Source: Bedellia somnulentella
Lineage: Eukaryota; Arthropoda; Insecta; Lepidoptera; Bedelliidae
Length of the DNA stretch: 64,000 nucleotides
Direction: 5' to 3'
NCBI GenBank assembly: GCA_963576735.1
Contig: OY755170.1
Coordinates: 26,086,875 to 26,150,874 of the forward strand
Shown here: positions 23,799-35,118 of the stretch, piece by piece
Layout of the letters: each line of letters begins with the position of its first letter
Position numbering within the stretch: the first letter of the stretch is position 1
The notes under the pieces: generated by a model
What the model was told of the DNA's origin: nothing
The model's database searches: none
The model's input: only the letters and a program-made list of their open reading frames with translations
Translations under genes and position numbers: made by a program

Positions 23799-24756
23799 GT
23801 ATGTGTCTTTCTACCTAAATGTGTATGATAAAATTGTTTTGCTAAAAACTAAACGTCAAATAAAAAATATTTGAGAATTTGTTTGAAGTATTGCATTCTT
23901 ATAATGCATTAAATCTATGTCTCTCAATGAGTATGTATGTATGTTAGTGGTGATTATGGAGATAAGCATCTTAAAAGATGCCCTATTTAATATCTTTTGT
24001 CAGCTCCCTTTACATTAAACTAAAATATTAATAAAATAAATCATGCTAGTGGGGATTTTAATAAATTAAATGATTTTTTTTTTAATTAAAATGATAATGC
24101 TTGCAAAAATAACACTGAAGTGATTCTTCTTAATGTTTTAACCTAATCTTCATTGTCTTTAAACTACATTAATTCATTAATAACAATCATAAACTAATTC
24201 ATATTGACAATTTGTGTTGCTGTGAGTGTTTTTTTTGGTTACATTTAATTTCAGCTAAATAATGGGTATATTTTCATTGAATACATGATGAATATTCATG
24301 TCGGAATTGGTAGAGATTTTATGTATTTTTTTATTGACATGATAATTTACGAACACTACACGACAAGTTTCAAACGTGCTAAACGTTTTTGACTCAAGAT
24401 GTGTTATAGTCACATTAATTTAAAACAATAGAGACAGTTTTCTGGTTATAAGCACAACATTTCCTAACATTCACCTTCACAACAAAGAATAAGTAAGAAA
24501 AATCAGTTTGATAGTATCCATACTATAATTATGATACAAACAATGCTTTGTTTCCATAAGTATAGATTGCAAATATACCATTGTTGTCATAAGTTTTATT
24601 AGTGTACTCAAAACAATTAATAGTTTTCTTAAAACTTATAAACATTCTTACATTAATTACAAACATCAAAAAACATTTAAACAATCCGACCACAACAAGG
24701 TACCGTCTCAAAAAAAAATCTCTACCAATTCCTACCAATGACATCGCTATATACAG
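23799..24756. other. Mbs intron, nothing seen
   Basis: Long AT-rich intron with poly-T and poly-A runs. Two short antiparallel ORFs overlap here but lack any family resemblance. Confidence 0.5.
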
Positions 24757-24873
24757 TTTCTACCAACGCTACCGCGACGTGACGGCGCGCATCAAGGCCA
24801 CGTCGTGCCCGTCGATACCGCCCGCGCCGCAGCGACCCGACACTAACCACGCGGACACTAACGAGGACGACAG
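24757..24873 (+). CDS. Mbs: Mbs exon: linker with tandemly repeated donor
   Basis: Acceptor ATATACAG, phase 2 in, phase 2 out (GACAG|GTGCTT). It encodes FYQRYRDVTARIKATSCPSI, then a Pro-rich stretch and TNHADTNEDD. YQRYRDVTARIK is a positively charged helix and the rest is disordered. GC content is well above the surrounding intron. The exon's last bases plus its donor are repeated five more times in the next 600 bases. Confidence 0.9.
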
Positions 24874-25615
24874 GTGCTTTTAACACTTTCCTACACACGC
24901 CACACGACGTATGTGCGTCTCGCTCTCGCACGCTACTCTCCTAAACAGTAATCAAGGCCACGTTGTGCCCGTCCATACCCCGCGGACACTAACGAGGACG
25001 ACAGGTGCTTTTAACACTTTCCTACACACGCACACGACCTATGTGCGTCTCGCTCTCGCACTGTATTCTCCTATACAATAATCAAGGCCACATAGTGACC
25101 GTCGATACCCCGCGGATACTAACGAGGACGACCGGTGCTTTTAACACTTTCCTACACACGCCACACGACCTATGTGCGTCTTGCTCTCGCACGCTATTTT
25201 CCTTATACCATAATCAAGGCCACGTTGTGCCTGTCCATACCCCGCGGACACTAACGAGGAAGTCAGGTGCTTTTAACACTTTCCTACATACGCACACGAC
25301 CTATGTGCGTCTCGCTCTCGCACGCTATTATCGATACCCCGCGGACACTAACGAGGACGACAGGTGCTTTTAAGACTTTTCTACACACGCTACACTAGGT
25401 ATGTGCTTCTCGCTCTCGCACGCTATTATCGATACCTCGCGGACGCTAACGAGGACGACAGGTGCTTTTAACACTTTCCTACACACGCTACACGATGTAT
25501 GTGCGTCTCGCTTTCGCACGCTGGGGAGGTGTTGCAGAGAGAGAGTTGACATACTAGCATCTCGCTTTCGCACACTGGGGTGCTTATCGTGCTTAACGTC
25601 TTGCTTTCGCACGCT
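24874..25615 (+). repeat. imperfect tandem array repeating an exon end and its 5' splice site
   Basis: Units of about 88-141 bases contain GCCACGTTGTGCCCGTC, then CGCGGACACTAACGAGGACG, ACAG|GTGCTTTTAACAC and GTGCGTCTCGCTCTCGCACG. GT donors of this form follow positions 25014, 25134, 25266, 25373 and 25461, in addition to the real one at 24873. The third has ACCG in place of ACAG and the fourth GTCAG. The array decays after 25480 into repeats of CTCGCTTTCGCACGCT only. In the exon's frame the units hit a stop within the shortened stretch. Confidence 0.9.
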
Positions 25616-26849
25616 AGTCTGTTTATTGTATTATAGAGATTTTCATCACTATATCGCATTATGCAAAAACCACTATTGCCAATGGACCCTTCATTAATAT
25701 AATGTAAGAATAGTCCAATGGTTTATTTAAATATCACTATTGAATTTATTTTATTAGTGCGATTAAACTAGCTTTAAAAGTAGTTCAGTATGTTTACTTC
25801 AATTTTTTTTAATTTGTACTAAGATTTTGGTGATAACTTTTTGAACGAAACTTGTCTCAAACAAACCGACTTTCACTGCACTTTTAACATGCAGTTGAAA
25901 AGGTGTATATTTGAATAATTAATTCCATCTCAAATGATGATTACAGTTTGTGATGGTTCTAATTTTATCAAAATTGGGCTTTGCATGTATATTCAAACGC
26001 TTCTGCATTAACCTCGATATTAAAAGTAGCACATTTTATGGTTCATCTGCCAACCCGCACCGTGGTGGACTATGGCCTTATCATCCTATTCAGACCAGCC
26101 CAGAGACCTTCTGTGGGTACACATATATGGGCTGTGATGAATTGATATTTAACAAAAACAATACTATACGTGATAACTTTCCATTTAGTCCAATTTCATA
26201 TCCTTTGAAAAAAAAAACATGGCTATTTACCAAAAATCTACTACCTATAAAAAAAAGTATGGTTTTGAATTCGATATCGTTCAAACTTTCCTCAAAACTA
26301 TAATAGTAGTGCTCAACTTATATTACTCTACAGCTAGTATTTACTCTTAAATTGTTAAATATCTTCTAATTTGTCAAATTTTCTTGAGTCTTTTACAATG
26401 TATTGTATTATTTGAGATTATTTCACATTTCGGCGAGGATTATCTAAAGAATAAGTTATTGTTTGCTGGTGCTTATGATTTTTAGAATATTTTTGCTTTT
26501 CAGTTCTGATGTAATTCTGTTATAGATAGGTTTCTGGATTCAAGTACATGGAGCTAGTAGTAATTATGTTCGTTTGATAATATCTTTAGTCCGTATATAG
26601 GATCTAAATGACTTTGTCTTTTTTCCAGAAGTTTAATCTAAGTCAGCTTTCATTATCACCGCATATGTGCTAATCCTTAATGCCTAATAACCTGCTTTCA
26701 TTAGTTTAATGCTTGAAAATCTTCATTTGTTCATTTGCCTGGCTTGTACATACTCTGTGAAACTCACCGTGCTTGCATCCTTGGCTTACCACGCATCCGC
26801 TTTCCTAATATTAAAATTGGTAAACTAAACGGATGTTTTGTTCCTACAG
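25616..26849. other. Mbs intron, little seen
   Basis: AT-rich. A 117-codon open frame at 25950-26303 and its antisense partner show no family motif. A short CCGTGGTGGACTATGGCC block near 26060 resembles lepidopteran LINE ends. Otherwise nothing. Confidence 0.5.
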
Positions 26850-26933
26850 CAGAGTGAGCCCAACAGATAGGAAAGAGCGAGACGAAAGCTCGTGGAACTC
26901 ACAGAATACCAATTCACAGACGACAGTGCGCAG
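26850..26933 (+). CDS. Mbs: Mbs exon with NAGNAG acceptor
   Basis: The acceptor reads TACAGCAG|A, so the exon can start at 26850 or 26853, adding or dropping one residue while keeping frame (entry phase 2). It ends at GCGCAG|GTGGGC in phase 2. It encodes RVSPTDRKERDESSWNSQNT followed by NSQTTVR, polar and disordered. RVSPT is a possible proline-directed phosphosite. Conservation with vertebrates is weak. Phase agreement and splice signals support it. Confidence 0.88.
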
Positions 26934-27619
26934 GTGGGCAATCATAGACTATAGATATAGAATAAAGTTAGTTATACGATTAGATTATATTTCTTAGGCT
27001 ATCATTAAGTCGTTCATAGCAATAAGTTTAATTTTAAGTATACATTATTTTAATAGCCTATAAATGAACACTGGGTTCTATCAAATTTCCTCTTCTCATT
27101 TCTAACAAGTATGTCCTCTTTCTAAAGACTTCTTTCTTAAGCAAGAAAACTTTTAAATTTCAACGTTTCTTGTCATTAAGAGAACTTGAGTATTAAAAGG
27201 ATAGGTGATACTATAGTCTGTTTTATTACATCTTATTGTATGTGTATCAATTTTATTGATTTCTCATTATTTTGACCCCAACTGTTGAAAATAATTCAAT
27301 ACCCTTATTGTGACACAATCAATGCATCACAGAATCCAAACTCAATTAGTGTCGTGTCGATGAAATTGTTGCTACTCCGGCAGGCTCTCTCGGTGTTCAT
27401 TGGTTAATGCAATTATCACCTACCCCTTATAGCTATATACCTTTCCCTCTCGACCTCCAATCAATTTTGATAATAAGTTTTATTTCTCTAAAAAGCACCC
27501 ACACCTATTTCCAATTATTTAAACCGAGACATTTTATTGTATCTTAAAAGGTCTAGTGTGTTTCTATTTTCTTGAATACTTTACAAGTTAGACGATTAAA
27601 CATCCATTATTATAATCAG
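26934..27619. other. Mbs intron, nothing seen
   Basis: AT-rich with no repeat or coding signal noticed. Confidence 0.5.
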
Positions 27620-27724
27620 TGCCTCAGAGAGTCCCAGCGAAGGCTCACTTAGCACGGTGTCAACGCCGAGCGCCGCGACCCCGACCAAGCTCTCTCCGGG
27701 GAACATATTCAAGAATTTCTTCAA
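27620..27724 (+). CDS. Mbs: Mbs exon: Ser/Thr-Pro-rich linker
   Basis: Acceptor TATAATCAG, phase 2 in, phase 2 out (TTCAA|GTATTT). It encodes ASESPSEGSLSTVSTPSAAT then PTKLSPGNIFKNFFK. The three S/T-P motifs make proline-directed phosphorylation plausible. NIFKNFFK is a short aromatic-basic segment directly before the block with the Rho-kinase site. Higher GC than the flanks, with good phase on both sides. Confidence 0.9.
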
Positions 27725-29144
27725 GTATTTCATACATTCATTTCAGCTGGTTGCCGTGTTTTTCTTGAGCTGTTTTTCAAGTGTCAATCCCTTTTATATG
27801 TTTGATTGAATCAATTTGGGCTCAAAAATCTAACAGTGAGTTATGCTTGTGAATAAATTGTATCAAAGTCAGTTACTGCATTTGTAATAGCTCGTAATAC
27901 AGCACTTGCCCTTGGCGGAAGCAGTTCACAATTTTATTCAACCAAAAAGGGTTTATTTGTGTTTGGGTATCATTATAAACTAGAAAGAGAATTGAGACAA
28001 ATAGAATCGATGCCCAATTTAACTTTATGCTGCTAGCAACGCTGATTAAAATTTAATGTATGTAAAGGGATTGAACATATATGTGCTTGTAATTTCTGAA
28101 GGTGCTCTGCAAATAATGCAATAAGAAACCAGAATCTGTCTTCATCATCGCTGATGGTTTTATTAGATTCAGCATGGAGTGCCAATAATATTTTTATTTT
28201 AGTTGAAACGCATGCTCTTCAGAGTGTATTTTTTCGAGTTTTTTTTCTTATATTCATTAACTTTTTTGTTTATCAGTTTTCTTTTTCGTATGTCTCTGCT
28301 ATGCGATTTTTGTGTTAACGCACGTTGTTGAGCTATCTGCAGCGAGTTAATAAAAGTTGAGAAGAATGATTGTCAAAATAGTGGACATTTCTATGTTGGT
28401 GTTTTTATCAACGATTAATTTAATATGATTTTTCATGACATTTGAAAAGAAAATATAACCAATATTTATAAAATGTTATCATGTTATACAATAAAATATA
28501 CAATAAACTTTGTAAAGAATGTGCTGGTTTAAAGAATAGGTTCTCGATAACATAAATGTAGTCAGTTTATCAACTGACAAAATTGCAGAAGCATATTTTT
28601 CTCTTATACCTATTATTGGTTCAACACTTGTTCACTTGAGGGACATTATTTGATAACGTCCTCTTGTCCTACAATTTAATTCAATGTTAACACGACATAA
28701 ACCATTTACATTTAGTTTTAATACTTCGTAAGTTTCATGTAAAGTCGCAGTCTACTTAATATTTTAGTTAAAAACACTTCCATTTTATTGTTTTTAAGTT
28801 TGTTTTGGCCTGGTTTTATATTTTTTGTTTTTATTTGAAGTGTGGATGCCATTGAAGTTGTGTTACATTAAATGTTAGTTTGCTATGCACAATGCTGACA
28901 ATGTATATAATATGCTTGTCAAAGTACGTCACATCACAAGTTGGTAGTAGTAACCTGTAGAGCAAAATGCTAGGGATTTTATTGATATGCTATTAATACT
29001 TTAAACATAAATGTTTACAATCCATTCAGAAAATATTTAAACATTTCAAACCACAAAATAAATGCCATGCATATTGCTCAGCACAGACTTTTGATGTTGA
29101 CGTACGTTGCATGCAACATATTTTGACCTATCATATGGTGTCAG
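27725..29144. other. Mbs intron, nothing seen
   Basis: About 1.4 kb of AT-rich intron with no recognisable repeat, RNA gene or coding signal. Confidence 0.5.
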
Positions 29145-29361
29145 ATCGTTCGTGCCGCCAGTGAAAGATGAGGAAAGCGAAACGCAGCGCAAGGCTCATG
29201 CGAAGCGCGTGAGGGAAACTCGCCGCTCGACCCAGGGCGTCACCTTAGATGAAATAAAATCTGCTGAGCAGTTGGTAAAGAAAAAACCAGGCAATGATTT
29301 AGAAACGCCACCGCCGCCAGCACCTCTCAAAAAGCCCGATATTCCTATTGCTGAAACTGCG
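29145..29361 (+). CDS. Mbs: Mbs exon: inhibitory Rho-kinase site block
   Basis: Acceptor GGTGTCAG, phase 2 in, phase 0 out (GCG|GTAAGT). It encodes SFVPPVKDEESETQRKAHAK, RVRETRRSTQGVTLDEIKSA and a Pro-rich end (TPPPPAPLKKP). This is the most conserved block of the MYPT family outside the ankyrin domain. MYPT1 has PVRDEESESQRKARSRQARQ followed by the identical RRSTQGVTL. The Thr codon at 29230-29232 is the equivalent of human Thr696, whose phosphorylation by Rho kinase turns the subunit into a PP1 inhibitor. That function is established for the family and inferred here. An alternative terminal exon may follow at 30001. Confidence 0.98.
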
Positions 29362-30000
29362 GTAAGTTGTTTTTAACTTACACTATAATACTTGGCAAAG
29401 AAATTGTTTAGATTTATATCAGTATTTCTTGGTGGAGGAACTCTAAAACTCCATTCGATCCATATTTATTAAGCTATTACGTTCACGTTAAGTTGGTACA
29501 ATTGATTATATATTTGTTTTGATTTCATTCTTCGTTTTAAATGAGACATAATTATATAATACTATTATAGTACAGCAACAGTTCAATTAAATTATAGAGA
29601 ATTAAAACTGTAGCTTCATGAAAAATGCATTTGATAATATTGTCCTTAATTTATGCCCGGACTTGCTGAGTTTGTTACTGATATCTGATGAAATTTTTGC
29701 TTTTTCTTGTCATGTGATATTGTAACATTTCGATACACCGACACTGTATATACGTTGGGTATGAAAGCTATGTGTTAAAAAACATGATTTGTGACCCTTA
29801 TTACGTCCCACATCGTTGTAACATAAGTAATTAATGATTAACAGCCGTCACAACGTTCACTCAATACACTGTCCATTTAAATATCAGTAATGTAACTTGC
29901 CTAATATTTTTAGTTTACTCTGAAAGAAATATTCTAACATTGTATAAAGTTATAGAACAGAAAAACAAAACTTTATTATAAATTTTTTTTCTTTAAACAG

Positions 30001-30021
30001 GAACCTACCGAATCCTATTAA
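30001..30021 (+). CDS. Mbs: possible alternative terminal exon of Mbs (EPTESY-stop)
   Basis: A strong polypyrimidine tract and TTTAAACAG acceptor lead in phase 0 from exon 29145-29361 to six codons (EPTESY) and TAA. An AATAAA follows at 30098-30103. Use would give a protein that keeps the ankyrin domain and the Rho-kinase site but lacks the coiled coil and zipper. The evidence is only splice and polyadenylation signals; there is no family precedent I can name for this peptide. Confidence 0.35.
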   Translation, partial: EPTESY

Positions 30022-30097
30022 TTGCAATATCAAAACTAAAAATATTTAATTTAGTAGTATGACTGTCTTATCTGTTTATAAATATATCAAGAACAAC

Positions 30098-30103
30098 AAT
30101 AAA
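30098..30103 (+). promoter_or_regulatory. AATAAA polyadenylation signal after candidate early exon
   Basis: A canonical AATAAA lies 77 bases after the stop codon of the candidate early terminal exon. AT-rich sequence produces such hexamers by chance, so it is only supportive. Confidence 0.35.
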
Positions 30104-30813
30104 TTATATTCCGACACAGATAATGTATCAAAGGAAAAAATGGGCGTAACAGAATATCAGCTTAAATTGGAATTATAGCTGGGAGTCCTGAGACGCCTTC
30201 TATACTATATTTAGGTGGGGAATAGTTATGCCGCATGTACGAGCATTGATTGATAAGTTGCCGAAACTACAAAGAAAAGCTTTTAATACAGAAAACAAGG
30301 TAGTTTCCCTCACCTCAAAAAATATAGTCTAGCGATTCTCTAATGCCGTTATTCCTGTTTGCCCAAACTTTATTACCAAAAACTAAATCATTAGTTAAAC
30401 TTAGTGCAGGTTTGAAGAAAAATATGGATGTGGTAGCAATTCGAACCCTATATTTATTTCCAGTTAAGTTATGATATTTTTTTATCTTTTCTGGAGTCAT
30501 AACTTCTTTAAGAAGGCTAAATCGGGAGGCGTCTTCGCACCTTCTATATCGTATCAATTTGAATCTTATCCAGGCGCAAAACTACCTAAAACAGGTCAAA
30601 CCTAGTTTTGATCTGGGTTCTTGTTTCTTTCGATACGTAAAATATCATTACCATACAAAATGTATTTCTTTTCGGTGAAGAACATTTAGTCCACATAACT
30701 TTTAAGTCATACTTACTTTATCCGCTCGATTAAATCGAACTTAGCGTTCCGTCGTCTTGCAAGGCGTAGTTTCGTCCACTTATCAATCAGTAGTACATTG
30801 AGTGTGGATGTAG

Positions 30814-30942
30814 GCGCGGGCGGCGGTGGCGGTCGGTACCGCGGCCACTGCGGCTCTCGCGACCGCCACCGCGACCATCGCGGCCTGCGGCGAGCGGCGC
30901 CCATCCTGGCGGCTGCGGCTCGACCCCACCAACAAACTACAA
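30814..30942 (+). CDS. Mbs: Mbs exon: Ala-rich, WRLRLD linker
   Basis: The exon is phase 0 in and out (43 codons), with the acceptor TAG at 30811-30813 being itself the only in-frame stop. The donor is CTACAA|GTACGC. It encodes an Ala/Thr-rich run and then CGERRPSWRLRLDPTNKLQ, which joins FELEDAARTP of the next exon. It is about three-quarters GC in an AT-rich intron. The acceptor has a poor pyrimidine tract, so it may be an optional cassette. The SWRLRLD motif echoes the SWR motif of exon 22846-23007. There is no vertebrate counterpart at this position. Confidence 0.8.
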
Positions 30943-32597
30943 GTACGCTTCGAGCGTGATGATATTCGTACATCCTGTCCCTCGATACGGACCCTTTTCG
31001 AACGTCTCGCCTTGATGACGTTCCGATGCAAACTGCAAGATTGTCGCTGTCAATGCCGTTTTGACAGCTACAATATTGCAACTGGCAACACCATCGCGTT
31101 CGTTACAGACACGTAAAAGGTTGCAAGTTGCAAGATTGTCGTGTGACTTTGTTTCCGGTAATCTTGTAAATTGCAAATTTGACGCTCGCAAAAGATCCGT
31201 AATCGAAGGGCTTTACTAACTCTGTTTGGACGTTATCGCATTGCATGCGGAATAACCTTGTGTTATGCCTGTTTAATTTCTGTGTGCAAGTTTTTGTTAA
31301 AAACTGTAGTTTGTGTTTAATTTGTTACGTTGGGACTTCAGCAGGAATCTTTGTGACAGAGAACTGTCAACGTCGATGTACATAATATATGGATAAATCT
31401 ATACGCAGGAAATTTAAGCGCAAATAAAATATGGGAAATAAAGTTTTTATTATACGAGTAAATTAATCCCCAAACTATTTTGTAATCATCATCACTATTT
31501 ATAAAACTTTGCATTCCGAATTCGCCATATTAGTTTAAAGGTCAGGCAGCGGTGAAAAAATTAAACAATTTATATTCTGTTTAGTACACATGAAGGATCG
31601 AAGCATTAAAATTGTAGCAGTGCTGAGCAAAAAATAAAAAAAGTAAAGTCTTTGAAGACTAATAGAGTTTAGGGACGGTCAATCATTTAATGCCACGAAG
31701 TACGTACCTACCGATTGAACAAATTGCACGATGTTACCGAAACTGGAGGTCAGTTCTTCAAACCGACAACGATAATTTGGTTCGCACCTCTTCTACCGTA
31801 ATATTAAAATGAAGGGTATTAAAAATTTGCACAACAATTATTAGCGCTTACTATGCGATAATACTAACGAGAAATAAAAAGGTATTCTTGGATTCGTTGA
31901 ATATTATAATGGAATGGAAAATCATAGACCACAGGTTGTCAGAATCCGATTCTTCGGTGCGAGCGAGTGCGACAGCCATTGACTTTCTTAAGTGTTAGAA
32001 GAAATAAGCACGACACTATCGTTCCCAAGTTGAAGAGTAGACCAACTGAGTTGCCGCTAGTCCATACGAATGCTCATACGTTTACTCTGACTGACTGCCA
32101 AGATGCCAAAAGAAAGTTTTATTTGAGTAGATTTTTCTTCGCTGCACTTGTTTTTCTCTTCAGGTTTTTTATTTATGCCATTGTAGAAATTTTCAACATT
32201 AAAATTTAATCAAAACTAGAGAATGGTTAAAATTTATCTACTATTCCATAGAACTGAAACATATCTCATTTTCTACAGTAACTATAAATTATTTTGGCCT
32301 TTATCACCGTTTACTAATTCGTTTACTCCTCGCGGAAAATGGCTTCTATTTTATGTGTATATTTTATACTGCGAAATAGCCTAGGTATATCCACTCTTGA
32401 CAAGAGAGGCTTCAGTTATGAACTAACTACTTCCTGATCTAAAGCAGAGGCTGCTAGCAAAAAAAATAAAGCTAATAACATCACTATTCCCGCACGATCA
32501 TAAGAAAAAGTAATATAAGAAAAGAGATACCCCGAGTGGGTGGATATTTATTAAATGCATATGGTCGGATAAGGAGAGCCACAACTGTATATGTAAA

Positions 32598-32714
32598 ATG
32601 AGGCATTCTCACATGCACATGCAGTATGCCAGAAGTGAGGAACTGACAGACAATTCATACAAATCTGTCAGTTTCTCACTTCTCGCATTACATACTCCCT
32701 CTGATATGCCTCAT
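32598..32714. mobile_element. hairpin MITE
   Basis: ATGAGGCAT at the left end is mirrored by ATGCCTCAT at 32714, and AGAAGTGAGGAACTGACAGA is mirrored by TCTGTCAGTTTCTCACTTCT. The loop is about 13 bases. It is small, non-coding and inverted, as in MITE families. Confidence 0.7.
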
Positions 32715-33349
32715 GCTTCTCGGACTGGAAACTTAATACACACACGCGATATTAAAGAATGGGAATGTTGCAAAATTCATTAAAGCGCACCAATACTGGA
32801 GAATGGGTCGTAACCCTGATTCCATTCAAGTTATCAAATGGCATGAATGAGAAATTATATAATTTTGATTATTTATATGGTGTAAATTATAAAGTCGCAT
32901 AAAAATTACTTATGGACTAGATATTTTTCTGTGGAAAATTTCTATATGTCTAGTATTGCACTCTTGTAATTATTTGTAATAACAATTAATTTGTTTTTAA
33001 ATGTTTAAAAAAAGCATGATTTGTCTCCATCTAATTGAATGTATGTGTTCCATCGGTTTTTTATGTTCTATTTTTTTGCAATCATTTGGGGTAAAATAAT
33101 CCTCTATGCTATCATCAGAATCACTCGGAATAATAATAAATTTTTTAAGGATTAAATAAATCCAATATTTTTTTAAAAGTTTTTATAAATCTTTTTTATG
33201 TAGTCCAATTTACAAAACGAAACTGCAAATAAATATTTCTTTTGAATACATAACGAAGTAATTAAACGTGATACAATACATGTCAATTCACTAAAATGCC
33301 AATGCTGATGCAGTTCTTACAAGAACCTCCCAACCATTCGATGTCATGT

Positions 33350-33415
33350 CATGTGAGAAGTGAGATACTGACAGATTTATGACGAATAATCTGTCAGCTT
33401 CCCACCAATCATATG
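33350..33415. mobile_element. second, degenerate copy of the same hairpin family
   Basis: GAGAAGTGAGATACTGACAG and its partial reverse complement CTGTCAGCTTCCCACC share the core AAGTGAG..CTGACAGA with the element at 32598. The outer arms are eroded. Confidence 0.55.
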
Positions 33416-34173
33416 GCCTACTGGCTTTCACACTTTTTTCCGCTCGTTTACATGTGTAATACTTTTTTCCATACCTTTATTTTTAACAATTCAAAACTAC
33501 CTTCAAACTTGTAATAAGGACACTACATCTCTCTTCAACTATTTTTGTGTGTCTCGATTTTCTTTGTGTTTTACAAGTAGTATATACTAATAGACATTTA
33601 TCAGGTCTTCAGACATTGTGCATGGTAAACCTTATATTTGTCTTAATGTTACTTTTCAAACTAACATCATAAAGCGGTTATGTACTGCATCCAAACTTTA
33701 AAAATACATTCAACAATAATATCGATAATACAAGATCGAGCAAAGAAGATCCCACGAGGTTTTGTCGCAGCTTATGATTAGCAAAATTGCTGATACAAAG
33801 AAGTTACCACATGCCGTTATTGTATGACACAAATCATACTATATATTTAGCAGCCCCTATTCAAGAAATACGGGTATGTGCTATTTTAATTCCTACTATA
33901 CAAGGGGATAATAAAGAAGGGATTTGTTTACTGATAATAGATTATATATCTTAAATAATGTATGCTCTTTCTGAAATGCTAAAGGGGTTGAAGTAATAAG
34001 TAACCAAACCTGTACAAATCGTAAAGCTAAAAGTTTAATAAATGTAGATTCTAAAGCTCCGACAAACCTTATTTAATAACGCACTAAATATTCTAAATCA
34101 CCAAATCGGATGTTCTACATAACCACTCTCCCAACAAACAAGGACCTGTCGTAATAAGGGTGATATTCAACAG

Positions 34174-34294
34174 TTCGAGTTAGAGGACGCGGCTCGGACA
34201 CCGAACTCGCGACCCGCGGTTGACGCCACCATCACTTTGCGACGTCCACCGCCGGCCACCACGCCGCTGCCCCCGGTCGCGAATGATGAGAAAG
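34174..34294 (+). CDS. Mbs: Mbs exon: acidic start and Pro-rich linker
   Basis: Acceptor TTCAACAG, phase 0 in, phase 1 out (AAAG|GTATGC). It encodes FELEDAARTPNSRPAVDATI followed by TLRRPPPATTPLPPVANDEK. It is GC-rich relative to the intron. The FELED start continues the WRLRLDPTNKLQ of the preceding exon into what looks like one conserved insect motif. Pro-rich sequence fits the disordered spacer between the two Rho-kinase sites. Confidence 0.9.
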
Positions 34295-35118
34295 GTATGC
34301 ATTAACTTTTAGTCACACATGACATGATTGTCAAAAGGTTGTTTGTTATCCAAAACTTTCTTGAAAATTCTTGAAATATTGCGTAAACACAAATAATTAA
34401 ATTTTCTGAAACTGTAAACATTATTTAAATACACTGACACTTGAAATCAAACCGGTGAATTTTAGCGCTGCAGAAAAATAAGAGTTGTGCTAATCGAAGC
34501 ACTTTTAAATAGCACTTTTAAATTGTTTGAAAAAACCGAGGAGTAAACCTCAAAGCTATATGGCAAAAGATAACCAATTATAATAATAATTAGCTAACAA
34601 GCAAAAATTCAATTAGTATAAAGCATGCTCAATATTCCTAAAATGTTTTTGCGAAGCCACTACTCTTTTTAGTAAGATTGACAAATACAATCACTTGGTC
34701 TTTCCGTGCTATCGTAATATCTCTAGCTTGTTTACATATCATCCTACGCCTTATACCAACAAAAGTTCCAAGCACAGTTGGGTGTATTTGTATTGCTAGT
34801 ATTTCACACAGCACATATGTCATCTCTGTGCGGATACAGCCGAAGAACAGGATTATCTGCATTTTCGGATAGTCATGTTTCTCAAGTAATATATAAATAA
34901 ATAATCCTTCCGAACTTGTTTGACTCTTGCAAATTATATTTATTGGTTTATCCGTTGTTCCGGATTGGAAGCCAAGAGCTTTACCTAGTCAGTTAACTGG
35001 CTAGTATATGAAGTAGTATTAGTTGCAGCAGATAAATACCGTGATATCATTTACTGTAGTGTATAAACGTTGCAACAGAAAAATACTGTGATATCATATG
35101 GTATATTATTAGTTGCAG
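34295..35118. other. Mbs intron with duplicated acceptor segment
   Basis: Mostly plain AT-rich intron. Near 35011-35050 the sequence TAGTATTAGTTGCAGCAGAT, followed by AAATACCGTGATATCA, resembles the true acceptor region 90 bases downstream. This makes a decoy acceptor whose frame meets a stop within a dozen codons. Confidence 0.6.

Larger units (their letters stand above)
29362..30813. other. Mbs intron, includes possible terminal exon
   Basis: Besides the candidate exon at 30001-30021 and the polyadenylation signal at 30098, the intron shows no repeat or gene that I recognise. An antisense open frame at 30315-30557 lacks any motif. Confidence 0.5.
30943..34173. other. Mbs intron with two related hairpin elements
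   Basis: About 3.2 kb. It contains the hairpins at 32598-32714 and about 33350-33415, and TGCAAGATTGTCG-like words near 31036 and 31127. Open frames at 31967-32209 and in the GC-rich start are not recognisable. Nothing else seen. Confidence 0.5.

Noticed and set aside
25950..26303. 117-codon open frame in an Mbs intron
   Set aside because: No family resemblance, heavily AT-driven composition, and an antisense open frame over part of it; likely chance.
30713..31191. several minus-strand open frames over the GC-rich exon
   Set aside because: They are shadows of the GC-rich + strand exon 30814-30942; their Arg/Pro-rich content follows from the complement.
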